Made by a program: the position numbers and the translations under genes
Notes under the pieces: model-generated
The model's input: only the letters and a program-made list of their open reading frames with translations
The model's database searches: none
Told to the model about the DNA's origin: nothing
NCBI RefSeq assembly: GCF_900199635.1
Contig: NZ_LT962687.1
Location: 1,163,501 to 1,227,500, forward strand
Length of the DNA stretch: 64,000 nucleotides
DNA from: Anaerotruncus massiliensis (ex Togo et al. 2026)
GTDB lineage: Bacteria; Bacillota; Clostridia; Oscillospirales; Ruminococcaceae
Direction: 5' to 3'
Shown: piece after piece, positions 1 through 8,193 of the stretch
Layout of the letters: the number at the start of each line of letters is the position of its first letter
Numbering within the stretch: the first letter of the stretch is position 1

Positions 1-1
1 C

Positions 2-460
2 TACGCAAAACGGACGCTGGAACGGCTGGTTCCGGAAGGGGACGACCGGAAGATGATCGACGTCGTCAGCAAATACCTCTATGGTAACGCCACCATCCAG
101 TTGTTCGACGCCTACGCGAAGGCGGGCCGCGGAAACAGACTCTACCTTTACCGTCTGGATTGGGATAAGATGCCGATGCGGGCGCACCACGGCATCGACA
201 GCGCCTTTGTCATGGGCGACGACAAGGAATGGCCGGGCGTAGAGACGTACGAAGGCTTTGAAGAGCTGTCGGCCACGATGCTCGGGGCGTGGAAAACGTT
301 CATCAAAGACGCTTACCCGCAGGCGCCCGGCATGCCCGAGTGGCCCGTATACACGGCGGACGATAAGCGTCTGATGCGCTTTGATACGACGGTCGAGGTG
401 ATCGACGCACCCAAAATCGATCTGGACCCGGATATCCCGCACCAGATCTTCGCACTTTGA
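2..460 (+). CDS. Carboxylesterase type B, C-terminal fragment
   Basis: The reading frame is open from the left edge, so only the last 152 residues are present. The fragment fits the C-terminal third of a type-B carboxylesterase (alpha/beta hydrolase; para-nitrobenzyl esterase group). It has the AHHGIDSAFVMGD stretch, where the family's catalytic histidine region HG(x)ELPFVF lies, followed by a typical tail with WPVYTADDKRLMRFD. The nucleophile serine and the acid residue would lie upstream of the window. It ends 27 bases before a strong terminator, so it is the last gene of its transcript. The family assignment is fairly secure; the substrate is unknown. Confidence 0.75.
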   Translation, partial: YAKRTLERLVPEGDDRKMIDVVSKYLYGNATIQLFDAYAKAGRGNRLYLYRLDWDKMPMRAHHGIDSAFVMGDDKEWPGVETYEGFEELSATMLGAWKTFIKDAYPQAPGMPEWPVYTADDKRLMRFDTTVEVIDAPKIDLDPDIPHQIFAL

Positions 461-487
461 AACTGCCGGTGGAGAGTGAGCATACAT

Positions 488-530
488 ACGGCCGGGAGGA
501 CCCGCTTGCGGGTCCTCCCGGCCGTTTTTT
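488..530 (+). terminator. Factor-independent terminator after the esterase
   Basis: An 18-bp perfect GC-rich stem (488-505 with 508-525, closed by TT) is followed by a run of six T. Confidence 0.9.
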
Positions 531-658
531 GCGTGCATGTTTTGCTTTTGTTGTTACCGGGTATTTATAGAAATGGAATGAGAATCTCATTTATCTGTAA
601 AAAACACTAAAAAACCCACCTGAAAATCGTGATAGTTTATAGAAAATCCAAAAAGGGA

Positions 659-687
659 TTGACCGGCGAATGGTATAATGGTATATT
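659..687 (+). promoter_or_regulatory. Sigma-A-type promoter of the GntR-family regulator
   Basis: TTGACC (659-664) and TATATT (682-687) are separated by 17 bp. A second TATAAT at 674-679 is too close to the -35 to pair with it. The operator-like palindrome at 686-698 overlaps the -10. Confidence 0.6.
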
Positions 688-698
688 GGTCTTACCAA
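686..698. promoter_or_regulatory. FadR/PdhR-type operator palindrome
   Basis: TTGGTCTTACCAA is a perfect TTGGT-N3-ACCAA inverted repeat. It matches the TGGTNNNACCA core known for FadR, PdhR and LldR of the GntR family. It overlaps the -10 element and the AAAGGAGGG SD-like sequence (697-705) of the regulator gene, so repression of its own gene is the simplest reading (inference). Confidence 0.65.
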
Positions 699-756
699 AG
701 GAGGGAGTGTTATCTTTAGTAAAATTCAAGCGGGACCAAAGATCCCGGAGTTAGTA

Positions 757-1416
757 ATGAAAACCCTGCTGGACGCGATCTCGAGCGGGAAAATCCGGAT
801 CAACGAGGAATTGCCGCCCGAACGGGAGCTTGCGGAAAACCTGGGAATTGGGCGCGGCTCCCTGCGGGAGAGCTTGGCGGTACTGGAATTCCTGGGTGTC
901 ATTGAGAGCCGTGGAAACCGCAAGGTCGTCATCAAAGGCGCGGAATATTTTGAAAAGGCGATCTCGATGATCCGCATTTCGGACCAGGATGATATCATGT
1001 TTGATTTCATCGAGTTCAGGCGGATGCTGGAGTCCACGATCGTACGGCTTGCCTGCGAGCGCGGCTTGGAGGAGGATATCCGGCGAATTGAAGCTGCGGT
1101 GGAAAAGCAGCGCATGGACCCTGAAGACGTCGCAATCGACCACGAGTTCCACATGGGACTGGCCGAGGCAAGCCACAACGCGTTTATGGTGGCGGTTGAG
1201 GATTTCGTGGTGAGCATGCTCGCCGACATCCGCGCCAGAGGACTGGCGGTGGAAGGCAGAGCTGCCAAAATCGTGGAGGAGCACGACGGGATCCTGCAGG
1301 CGGTGCGCGGCCGCGACAAGGCCTTGGCGAAAGAGCGTATCTGCGCCCATCTGGACAACATTGAAATGATCGTCCGGATGGACCCTCAGACGAACCGCAA
1401 GCACGGGCGGGAATAA
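757..1416 (+). CDS. GntR-family regulator, FadR/FCD subgroup
   Basis: 219 residues from the ATG. An N-terminal winged helix (PPERELAENLGIGRGSLRESLAVLEFLGVIESRG, split here only as a motif) is followed by an all-helical FCD ligand domain with the acidic and histidine residues that bind metal in this group. Members sense small organic acids such as lactate, pyruvate or gluconate. The start is uncertain. The ATG at 757 has GGAG 6 bases upstream, but the frame stays open upstream through codons reading IFSKIQAGPKIPELV, which complete the first helix. A stronger SD (697-705) lies 6 bases before an ATC at 712. It precedes the oxoacid dehydrogenase/TRAP block and is the obvious candidate regulator. 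Confidence 0.85.
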   Translation: MKTLLDAISSGKIRINEELPPERELAENLGIGRGSLRESLAVLEFLGVIESRGNRKVVIKGAEYFEKAISMIRISDQDDIMFDFIEFRRMLESTIVRLACERGLEEDIRRIEAAVEKQRMDPEDVAIDHEFHMGLAEASHNAFMVAVEDFVVSMLADIRARGLAVEGRAAKIVEEHDGILQAVRGRDKALAKERICAHLDNIEMIVRMDPQTNRKHGRE

Positions 1417-1470
1417 ACCGCCGCGGCGTTTGATGTAGCGCAGTACATGTTGAATCAGAACGTTTTGTTT

Positions 1471-1487
1471 TATTGCGCCCGGCAATA
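1471..1487. promoter_or_regulatory. Inverted repeat upstream of the dehydrogenase operon
   Basis: TATTGC-GCCCG-GCAATA is a perfect 6-5-6 dyad in the gap between the regulator and E1alpha. It is a possible operator. It does not match the TTGGT-N3-ACCAA site at 686. Confidence 0.35.
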
Positions 1488-1537
1488 AGGCTTGTTTCTT
1501 ATACGCATTTTTAAGGGAATCGGTCCTTTTTTCAAAA

Positions 1538-1578
1538 TTGACATCGTGGGTTTCGTCTTATTGCATGCCGAATGCAAT
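1538..1578 (+). promoter_or_regulatory. Possible promoter -35 and dyad before E1alpha
   Basis: TTGACA (1538-1543) is followed 17 bp later by TTGCAT, a poor -10. The -10 position sits inside a perfect 7-5-7 dyad, ATTGCAT-GCCGA-ATGCAAT (1560-1578). The arrangement suggests an activator- or repressor-controlled operon promoter, but the -10 is weak, so the promoter call is tentative. The rest of 1417-1803 holds no convincing gene; an ATG at 1714 with an SD opens an in-frame N-terminal extension of E1alpha. Confidence 0.4.
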
Positions 1579-1803
1579 GGGATAGATTCGTTGTACCCAA
1601 AAACAGGCTGGAATTATGGTAAGCAAGGTGAAATTGTGCGCACAAGGGAGCCTTCGTTATAAACGTGCTGCCCCTCGGGACAGGACAGACGAACTGGGAG
1701 GGATGAAATCACAATGAGCAATGTGTGCCACGGTGGAAGAACGATCGAGATGATTGAAACGGCGGCCAGCCACACCCGCACGGAGCGGGACCGGAGGGAA
1801 ATC

Positions 1804-2772
1804 ATGCAGGGGATTTCAAAGGAAACCCTGCGCCGGATGTATGTCGATATGGTCCGCACAAGAACGCTGGATGAAAAGATCAAGGAGATGCTGAATCGGG
1901 GATTTTCCATCTCCGAACACTCCACGCTGGGTCAGGAAGCGGGCCCGATCGGCGCCTGCGCCGCGCTCGCGGAGAGCGATTACATCATGCCCTATCACCG
2001 GGGATGGGCTTGGGCGATCGGGAAAGGAATGAAGCCGCACATCCTGCTTGCCGAGCTGCTGGGAAAAAAGACGGGCTACAACCGGGGAAAGGGCGGTCCG
2101 CATTTGGGCTGCTACGAGCTTGGAATTCTGGGTCGGCCGGGAGTCCAGGCGGCGCACCTGCCGATTGCGGCGGGCGTCGGGCTGAGTATGCGGATGCAGG
2201 GGCTTGACCGGGTGTGCGTCGCATTTTTTGGGAACGGCGCGAGCAACAACGCCAATTTTCACGAGGGGCTCAACCTGGCCGGAGTCTGGAAAGCACCGGT
2301 GATCTATTTCTGTGAAAACAACCTCTATCAGATCACCTGCACGATGGAGGAGACGACTGCCTGCGAGGATATCGCGGACCGCGCGGCGGGTTATGGGATG
2401 CCCGGCTATATCGTCGACGGAAACGATGCGATTGCGGTCTATGACGTCACCCGGCAGGCGGTCGAGCGTGCACGCGCCGGGAAAGGTCCGACGCTGATTG
2501 AGACAAAGACCTACCGTTGGGAAGGCCACAACCCGATTGACCGGAACGCGATGGGAGGGTACCGTACGCTGGAAGAGATCGAGGAATGGAAACAGAAATG
2601 CCCCATCCGCCTGATGGAGGAAAGCCTGCTCGAGTTCGGCTGCCTGAAGGAGGCGGAAATCGCGGTGATCAAAGCGGACGCCGTCGCCGAAATGGAAAAG
2701 GCCGCGCAGTTTGCAATCGAAAGCCCTTACCCGGAACGGGAGGAATACTATCAGGACGTTTACGCCGATTGA
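1804..2772 (+). CDS. acoA: Acetoin/pyruvate dehydrogenase E1 alpha subunit (TPP-dependent)
   Basis: 322 residues from ATG 1804, which has GGAGGG 5 bases upstream and gives the family-typical beginning MQGISKETLRRMYVDMVRTR. An upstream in-frame ATG at 1714 (352 residues) also has an SD but adds sequence unlike the family. The thiamine diphosphate motif GNGASNN...ENN is clear. With E1beta it decarboxylates a 2-oxoacid or cleaves acetoin and passes the acyl group to lipoyl-E2. The separate alpha and beta chains and the neighbours resemble acetoin dehydrogenase clusters (acoABCL), but pyruvate or branched-chain oxoacids cannot be excluded from sequence alone. It is the first gene of a tight operon. 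Confidence 0.85.
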   Translation: MQGISKETLRRMYVDMVRTRTLDEKIKEMLNRGFSISEHSTLGQEAGPIGACAALAESDYIMPYHRGWAWAIGKGMKPHILLAELLGKKTGYNRGKGGPHLGCYELGILGRPGVQAAHLPIAAGVGLSMRMQGLDRVCVAFFGNGASNNANFHEGLNLAGVWKAPVIYFCENNLYQITCTMEETTACEDIADRAAGYGMPGYIVDGNDAIAVYDVTRQAVERARAGKGPTLIETKTYRWEGHNPIDRNAMGGYRTLEEIEEWKQKCPIRLMEESLLEFGCLKEAEIAVIKADAVAEMEKAAQFAIESPYPEREEYYQDVYAD

Positions 2773-2785
2773 GGAGGGATATGCA

Positions 2786-3760
2786 GTGGGCAGGATCATC
2801 ACATTTTCCAATGCGCTCAAAGAGGCGCTGTCCGAAGAGATGGCGCGGGATGAAAGGGTTTACCTGATCGGACAGGATTTAAAATACAACGTTTGGGGGG
2901 TCACAAACGGCCTGAATCAGAAGTTCGGAGACGGACGCGTCCTGCACGCGCCGATTTCCGAAAATGGCTTCGTCAGCTCGGCGCTGGGGTCCGCGCTTGT
3001 CGGAAGCAGACCGGTCGTGGAGCTGATGTACAGCGATTTCCTTCTGCTGGCGGCGGACGCGGTGGCAGACGAAGCGGCGAAATACCGCTATATGAACGGC
3101 GGCGGGGCATTTCGGGTCCCCATGACGATCCGGGCGGCCGGATGCGGCGTCGGTTCCGGCTCGGGCGCGCACCACGCGCAGGATTTGGAGGCCACCTTCA
3201 TCCACTTCCCGGGCCTTAAAATCGTGATCCCCTCCACGCCCTACGATGCGAAGGGCCTGCTGAAAACCGCGATCCGCGACAACAACCCGGTGATTTTCTT
3301 CGAGCATAAGCTGCTCTACGGGACAAAGGGCGAGGTCCCGGAGGAGGAATACACCATCCCCTTCGGACAAGCGGCCGTCCGAAGGGAGGGCGCGGACGTG
3401 ACGATCGTGTCGTGGGGATATCCGCTGAAAAAGTCGCTCGAGGCCGCGGAGCTCCTGCAAAAGGAGGGGATCGAGGCGGAGGTGTTGGATCCGAGGACGC
3501 TGGTCCCCTTTGACAAGGAGGCGCTGCGCGCCTCCCTCTCCAAAACAGGACGGCTCGTCGTGGTTGAGGACGGCGTGAAGCGGGGCGGCGTCGGCGGAGA
3601 GATCGCCGGGATCGCGGCGGAAGAGATGCTCGACTGCCTCGACGCGCCTGTGCGCAGGCTCGGTGCGGTGGACGCGCCGCTCCCCGCGGGGCGCTATGGG
3701 GAGAAGATGATGGTTCCCTCGGTCGAGGAGATCGTCGGGGCGGTTAAAGAGATCGTATGA
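2786..3760 (+). CDS. acoB: Acetoin/pyruvate dehydrogenase E1 beta subunit
   Basis: 324 residues from GTG 2786, chosen because GAGGAGGG lies 7 bases upstream and the product then begins MGRIITFSNALKEALSEEM, as in the family. It shows the N-terminal pyrimidine-binding transketolase-like domain (the ISENGFVSSALGSAL region carries the conserved TPP-contacting Glu) and the C-terminal transketolase domain (VVVEDGVKRGGVGGEIAG). It forms the alpha2beta2 E1 with the preceding gene, from which it is separated by 13 bases. In E1beta chains the histidine near GSGSGAHHAQD lies at the active site. Function is secure at family level; the exact oxoacid is not. Confidence 0.88.
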   Translation: MGRIITFSNALKEALSEEMARDERVYLIGQDLKYNVWGVTNGLNQKFGDGRVLHAPISENGFVSSALGSALVGSRPVVELMYSDFLLLAADAVADEAAKYRYMNGGGAFRVPMTIRAAGCGVGSGSGAHHAQDLEATFIHFPGLKIVIPSTPYDAKGLLKTAIRDNNPVIFFEHKLLYGTKGEVPEEEYTIPFGQAAVRREGADVTIVSWGYPLKKSLEAAELLQKEGIEAEVLDPRTLVPFDKEALRASLSKTGRLVVVEDGVKRGGVGGEIAGIAAEEMLDCLDAPVRRLGAVDAPLPAGRYGEKMMVPSVEEIVGAVKEIV

Positions 3761-3773
3761 GGAGGAATGGAAT

Positions 3774-4961
3774 GTGTCTGTGGAAGTGACGCTGCCGAGC
3801 CTGGGCGTGGCCATTTTGGAGGCGACGGTCGTGAAATGGCTCAAGGAGGAGGGCCAGCCGGTGGCGAAGGAGGAACCCATCGCGGAGGTCGAGTCGGATA
3901 AGGTGTCGTTTGAAGTGGTATCTCCGATGGACGGCGTCCTGCTCAAAAGGCTCTGCGAGGTCAGCGGGATCGTCAAAGTGAACGAGGCGCTCGCGGTCGT
4001 GGGCGCGGTGGGAGAACGCTATGCCGGCAGGGCGGAAGGCGGACGCGCGGCGTCCGAAGCTGCGCCGGAACCCGTCCGCGCGCAAAAGCCCGAACCCGCG
4101 GCCAGGGTCCGGGCGACCCCCGCGGCCAAGGCGCTTGCCAAAAAGCAGGGAATCGATCTCGCGCGGGTTCGCGGATCGGGGCCGGACGGCGTGGTGACGA
4201 AGGAGGACGTGGCGGCGTATCAGGAAACGCCGCCGGAGGTGCAGGCGGTTTCCGCCGCCGAGGAACGGATCCCCTTCTCGGGCGTTCGGAAGAAGACCGC
4301 CGACAAGCTGGCGCGGAGCCGGAGCGAAATGGTGCAGGTGACGACGGCGGTCGAGGTGGATATGACCGAGGCGGACCTCCTGCGTAAAAAATGGAAAGAC
4401 ACGCTGGCGCAGCGGCTCGGAATCAGGCTCACCTTCATGCCCTTCTTCATCCGGGCGGCCGTGATGGCGGTCCGCGAATACCCGGTGCTCAACTCCGCGC
4501 TGGAGGGAGACGAAATCGTGATCCGGCGGAATGTCGATTTCGGGATCGCGGTCCAGAGCGAACGCGGCCTGATCGTCCCGGTTGTCAAGGGCGCGCAGGA
4601 TCAGGCTTTCTGGGAGCTGGCGCGGGAGCTGGACGCCCTGACCGGACAGGCCCGGGAGGGCGTCACGGACCCCCGATATGTCGGCGGTGCGACAATCACC
4701 CTTTCCAACGCCGGCGCATATGGGTCGGTGATCTCCACCCCGGTGATCTCCTCCCCGCAGAGCGCGCTCATCTGGACGGGCGCGATTTTGGAGAAACCGG
4801 CCGTGAAGGAGGGCGCGATCGTGGCCCGAAAACTCATGAATCTCTGCGTCTCCTACGACCACAGGATCATGGACGGGGCGACCGTGGCGCGGTTTTTGGG
4901 CAGGATGAAGAATCTGCTGGAGGAGCCGATGCTGCTGGCGATGGATGAGAGGGGGATGTAA
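3774..4961 (+). CDS. acoC: Dihydrolipoamide acyltransferase E2
   Basis: 395 residues from GTG 3774, with GGAGGAATGG just upstream. Three domains are visible: a lipoyl domain (1-80) with the lipoylation lysine K43 in VESDKVSFEV; a peripheral E1/E3-binding domain at about 105-143 (ATPAAKALAKKQGIDL...DGVVTKEDV); and a CoA-acyltransferase domain with the catalytic VSYDHRIMDG near the C terminus. It carries the acyl group from E1 to CoA and forms the core of the complex. The lipoate-protein ligase at 12064 probably modifies K43. It overlaps neither neighbour, and the next gene starts directly after its stop. Confidence 0.92.
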   Translation: MSVEVTLPSLGVAILEATVVKWLKEEGQPVAKEEPIAEVESDKVSFEVVSPMDGVLLKRLCEVSGIVKVNEALAVVGAVGERYAGRAEGGRAASEAAPEPVRAQKPEPAARVRATPAAKALAKKQGIDLARVRGSGPDGVVTKEDVAAYQETPPEVQAVSAAEERIPFSGVRKKTADKLARSRSEMVQVTTAVEVDMTEADLLRKKWKDTLAQRLGIRLTFMPFFIRAAVMAVREYPVLNSALEGDEIVIRRNVDFGIAVQSERGLIVPVVKGAQDQAFWELARELDALTGQAREGVTDPRYVGGATITLSNAGAYGSVISTPVISSPQSALIWTGAILEKPAVKEGAIVARKLMNLCVSYDHRIMDGATVARFLGRMKNLLEEPMLLAMDERGM

Positions 4962-5990
4962 ATGAAAAGCAGAGCGGTTGTGGTTGGCCGGTTCCCCGAT
5001 TACACGGTGCGGGAGTTCGAGGTGCCCGCCTGCGGCGCGGAGGGACTGATCGTCAAGGTCGCCGCGGCGCCCTTCGGGAGGCGTGGCCTCGTCGATCTAC
5101 GGCTGGACGGCGCGATGGACGGCCGGCTGCGGGACTTTATCCCGGGCGGCGAGATCATCGGGCGGGTGGTTTCCGCCCCGCCCGCTGCGGCGGAAACCTG
5201 GAAGGTCTCGGAGGGGGATATGGTCTATATCGAGCCGAACATCGTCTGCGGCTTCTGCAAGCCCTGCCTGACGGGGAACTATTCCGTTTGCCGGGAACAG
5301 CTCCGCTACGGCTCCTTCCCCCTCGCGGAGCGCCCGGAGCTTTTGGCCGGAGGGTTCAGCGAATATGTGTCGGTGCTCCCGAATTCCCGCGTACATAAGC
5401 TCCCCGAGGACCTGCCGCTGGAATCGGCCGTGCTGCTCGGAACGGCGGAGCGGGCCCTGCGCGCCGTCATCAAGCGCGGCGAAGGCGGCCTGGGAAAACG
5501 GATGCTGGTGCTGGGGCTTGACCTGTTTGCCGTTCTTGCCTGCCTCGCGGCAGAGGGGGTCGGAATGGAAGCCGCCGAGATTTACGCTCCGGACGCTTTG
5601 GAAACGGACCGTGCGGCCGCCGAAGCCTGCGGCTGCGTTTTTACCGGGGAGGTCGCGGCGGGAGGGTATGACATCGTTCTCGTGTCGGACGCGGCCCGTG
5701 AAAATGTGGAACGGGCGTGGCGCGCCCCCTGTCCGCAGGGACGGCTCGTTTTCGCGGTTCCCCCGGAGCTGGCGGACCTGCCCGCCGGGCAGCTTCTGCA
5801 CCATGAAATGACGGTCACCGGCGTCGGGAATGCGTCGTGGGATTACGAGAGGGCGCTGCGGCTGGTCGTGCAGAACGCAAAACGTCTGTCGGCGGTCAGG
5901 ACCCGCTGGATCGACGCGGCGGATTTTTCGGCGGCGGTGGAAGCAGCGGAAGAAAAGATGACGGCCGCGGCCGCGCGGTGGGATCTTTGA
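4962..5990 (+). CDS. Medium-chain dehydrogenase/reductase homologue with lost catalytic residues
   Basis: 342 residues, starting on the base after the E2 stop codon. The fold matches zinc-type medium-chain dehydrogenases (MDR), and the structural-zinc lobe is intact (C-G-F-C-K-P-C plus C at NYSVC). Three functional motifs are missing. The first catalytic-zinc cysteine (normally CG(S/T)D) is replaced by FGRRGLVD, the GHE motif reads GGE, and the NAD-binding GxGxxG reads LGLDLFAVLA. It is therefore unlikely to be an ordinary zinc alcohol dehydrogenase. The intact MDR follows directly, so a heteromeric or regulatory partner role is possible (inference). The frame is undamaged. Confidence 0.7.
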   Translation: MKSRAVVVGRFPDYTVREFEVPACGAEGLIVKVAAAPFGRRGLVDLRLDGAMDGRLRDFIPGGEIIGRVVSAPPAAAETWKVSEGDMVYIEPNIVCGFCKPCLTGNYSVCREQLRYGSFPLAERPELLAGGFSEYVSVLPNSRVHKLPEDLPLESAVLLGTAERALRAVIKRGEGGLGKRMLVLGLDLFAVLACLAAEGVGMEAAEIYAPDALETDRAAAEACGCVFTGEVAAGGYDIVLVSDAARENVERAWRAPCPQGRLVFAVPPELADLPAGQLLHHEMTVTGVGNASWDYERALRLVVQNAKRLSAVRTRWIDAADFSAAVEAAEEKMTAAAARWDL

Positions 5991-6004
5991 AAGGGGGAAA
6001 CCGC

Positions 6005-7099
6005 ATGGAAAAATGTTATGCGATGGTGCTGGAGGAACCCGGCAAATTTGTAAAAAAGGAGTTCCCGATTCCCGAGCCCGGCGACCGGGATCTCCTGCTG
6101 CGGGTCGAGATGGTTTCCATCTGCGGAAGCGACCGGCTCCTCTACCGTGGGAGCCACCGGCTCTCCTCCTTCCCGAAGATTCTCGGGCATGAGGTCGTCG
6201 GCTATGTCGACAGGCTCGGAGCGGCCGCTAAACGGGAGTACGGCGTGGACGTCGGCGACCGGGTCACGGTGGAGCCCTATATCGCCTGTAACAAATGTGA
6301 GTACTGCCTGACCGGCCTCTATCAGGCGCACCTGCCCCATATGACCTATGGGGTCGCGCTGAACTGTGACAAGCCGCCCTACCTGTGGGGGGCGTACAGC
6401 CAGTATCTCTTTGTGGCGCCCGGGAGCAGGCTCCACCGGATCGCGCCGGAGGTCCCCGCGGAGGCCGCCTGCCTCTCCTCGGTCATCGGAAACGGCGTCC
6501 GGTGGGTGCGCACCAAGGGCGAGGTCCGGTATGGGGAGAGCGTCGCGATCGTCGGCGCGGGCGCGCAGGGGCTGGCCTCGGTGGTCGCGGCAAAGGAGTC
6601 CGGGGCATACCCGATCATGGTGATCGGCCTTACCAAGGACCGCGTCAAGTTTGAGGTCGCTCGGGAATTCGGCGCGGATTTCATCATCGACCTGCAAAAA
6701 ACCGACCCAGCGGAAGAGGTCCGCAGGATTACGGGTGGGAAAATGGCGGACGTCGTCATTGAATGCGCCGGCGTGCCCGCGTCTGTGCAGACGGCCTTTC
6801 GGCTCCCGCGGGACTGCGGACGGGTTGTGCTGGCGGGCGTCAACGGCGGCAGGGAGGTCCCGCTCAAGACGGACGTGATCGTCAACAACGAGCTGGTGGT
6901 CCGGGGCGGCCACGGGCAGTCGTGGGACGTCGGGGAGGCGGCGGCGCTCATCAACAGCCGGAAATATGCCGTGGAAAAGATGATTTCCCACAGATTCCCG
7001 CTGGAAAAGGCGGAGGAGGCGATGCGGCTTTTTCTGGAGGGACCGGAGGACTGCATCCGAATCGGGCTGGTGCCTGAATCAGGGCCCCGTAAAGTGTAG
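6005..7099 (+). CDS. Zinc-dependent medium-chain dehydrogenase (sorbitol/butanediol dehydrogenase-like)
   Basis: 364 residues from ATG 6005, behind GAAAGGGGGAAACC. Catalytic-zinc ligands are present (SICGSD, the GHEVVG Glu-His pair), as is the NAD(P) Rossmann motif VGAGAQGLA. The structural-zinc lobe begins CNKCEYC but lacks the fourth cysteine. The family oxidises secondary alcohols or diols to ketones. Next to an acetoin-type dehydrogenase it could make acetoin from butanediol, or a 2-oxoacid from a hydroxyacid brought in by the TRAP system; both are inferences from context. It is the intact partner of the degenerate homologue upstream. Confidence 0.82.
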   Translation: MEKCYAMVLEEPGKFVKKEFPIPEPGDRDLLLRVEMVSICGSDRLLYRGSHRLSSFPKILGHEVVGYVDRLGAAAKREYGVDVGDRVTVEPYIACNKCEYCLTGLYQAHLPHMTYGVALNCDKPPYLWGAYSQYLFVAPGSRLHRIAPEVPAEAACLSSVIGNGVRWVRTKGEVRYGESVAIVGAGAQGLASVVAAKESGAYPIMVIGLTKDRVKFEVAREFGADFIIDLQKTDPAEEVRRITGGKMADVVIECAGVPASVQTAFRLPRDCGRVVLAGVNGGREVPLKTDVIVNNELVVRGGHGQSWDVGEAAALINSRKYAVEKMISHRFPLEKAEEAMRLFLEGPEDCIRIGLVPESGPRKV

Positions 7100-7143
7100 G
7101 AAGAGAACAGAAACCGACGACCTGGAAGGAATGGGTAGAAAAG

Positions 7144-8181
7144 ATGAAAAAGCTATTTTGCATCGGTTTGGCCGTCTGTATGGTTTGTCTCATTGCATTC
7201 AGCGGTTGTGGGAAACAGTCGGATTTGCCGGCGGGCAGTCCGTCGGCGCAGGCCGCCGGGGAGAACGGAGGCGGCGTGATCGTCGCAAAGTTTGCACATG
7301 CGCTTTCTCCGCAGTCTCCCTATCAGACGGGAGCGGAAAAGTTCAAGGAGCTGGTGGAAGAGAAAACGGGCGGGAAGGTCGTCATTGAAATCTATCCGAA
7401 CGGGCAGCTCGGCGCGGAACGGGACCTCTTTGAGGGGCTCAAGCTCGGGACGGTCGAATTCGCCGTGGGCGGCATGGGCGTGCTTTCGCAGGCGTACGAG
7501 CCGAAGCTCGAGGTGTTCGGGCTCCCATTTATGTTTGAGAGCCGCGAGGAGGTTTATGAGGTCCTCGACGGTCCGGTCGGGCAGGAGCTTTACAAGCCGC
7601 TGCTTGAGAACCAGATCGAGATCGTCGGAAATTTTGAGGCGGGCTTCCGGCAGCTCAGCAATTCCAAACGCCCGGTCAATTCGATCGACGACGTGAAGGG
7701 CCTTAAAATCCGGACTCCGGAGGGCAGCGTCTACATCAACACCTGGAACGCGCTGGGCGCCAGTCCCACGCCGATCGCGTGGAACGAACTCTACAGCGCC
7801 CTGCAGACCGGCGTCGTGGACGGCGCTGAGGTGCCGATCAGCAATTTCGCGACCTCCGGCTTTGGCGAGGTGCAGAAGTATTACGGCTGGATCAACTACA
7901 TGTACGATTCCATCCCGTTCGGTGCGAGCAAATCCTTTATGGACAGCCTGAGCCCCGAGCTTCAGGAGGCGGTCCGCGAAGCCGCGAAGGAGGCGTGCGA
8001 TTTCGAGCGGCAGACCGTCAAGGAGATGGAGGCGCAGCTTCAGGCGGAGCTGGAGGGACAGGGCGTCCAGTTCACGACGCCCGATCTGGAGCCCTTCCGC
8101 GCGGCCGTGCAGCCGATCTATGACAATTACGCCGACAAGGAAACGCTGGGCAAGGTGCAGGCCGCGCTCGGCCGCCAGTGA
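7144..8181 (+). CDS. dctP: TRAP transporter substrate-binding lipoprotein (DctP family)
   Basis: 345 residues. A signal peptide ends in a lipobox (IAFSGC), so the mature protein should be a lipid-anchored binding protein on the outer face of the membrane. The DctP family core is clear: the FAHALSPQSPYQTGAEKF start, the PNGQLG motif, and the conserved substrate-carboxylate arginine in LKIRTPEG. It delivers a small organic acid to the DctQM permease encoded at 8854-10631. The HD-domain gene follows 12 bases later. Which acid it binds cannot be read from the sequence. Confidence 0.93.
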   Translation: MKKLFCIGLAVCMVCLIAFSGCGKQSDLPAGSPSAQAAGENGGGVIVAKFAHALSPQSPYQTGAEKFKELVEEKTGGKVVIEIYPNGQLGAERDLFEGLKLGTVEFAVGGMGVLSQAYEPKLEVFGLPFMFESREEVYEVLDGPVGQELYKPLLENQIEIVGNFEAGFRQLSNSKRPVNSIDDVKGLKIRTPEGSVYINTWNALGASPTPIAWNELYSALQTGVVDGAEVPISNFATSGFGEVQKYYGWINYMYDSIPFGASKSFMDSLSPELQEAVREAAKEACDFERQTVKEMEAQLQAELEGQGVQFTTPDLEPFRAAVQPIYDNYADKETLGKVQAALGRQ

Positions 8182-8193
8182 GAGGGTGCGCTT

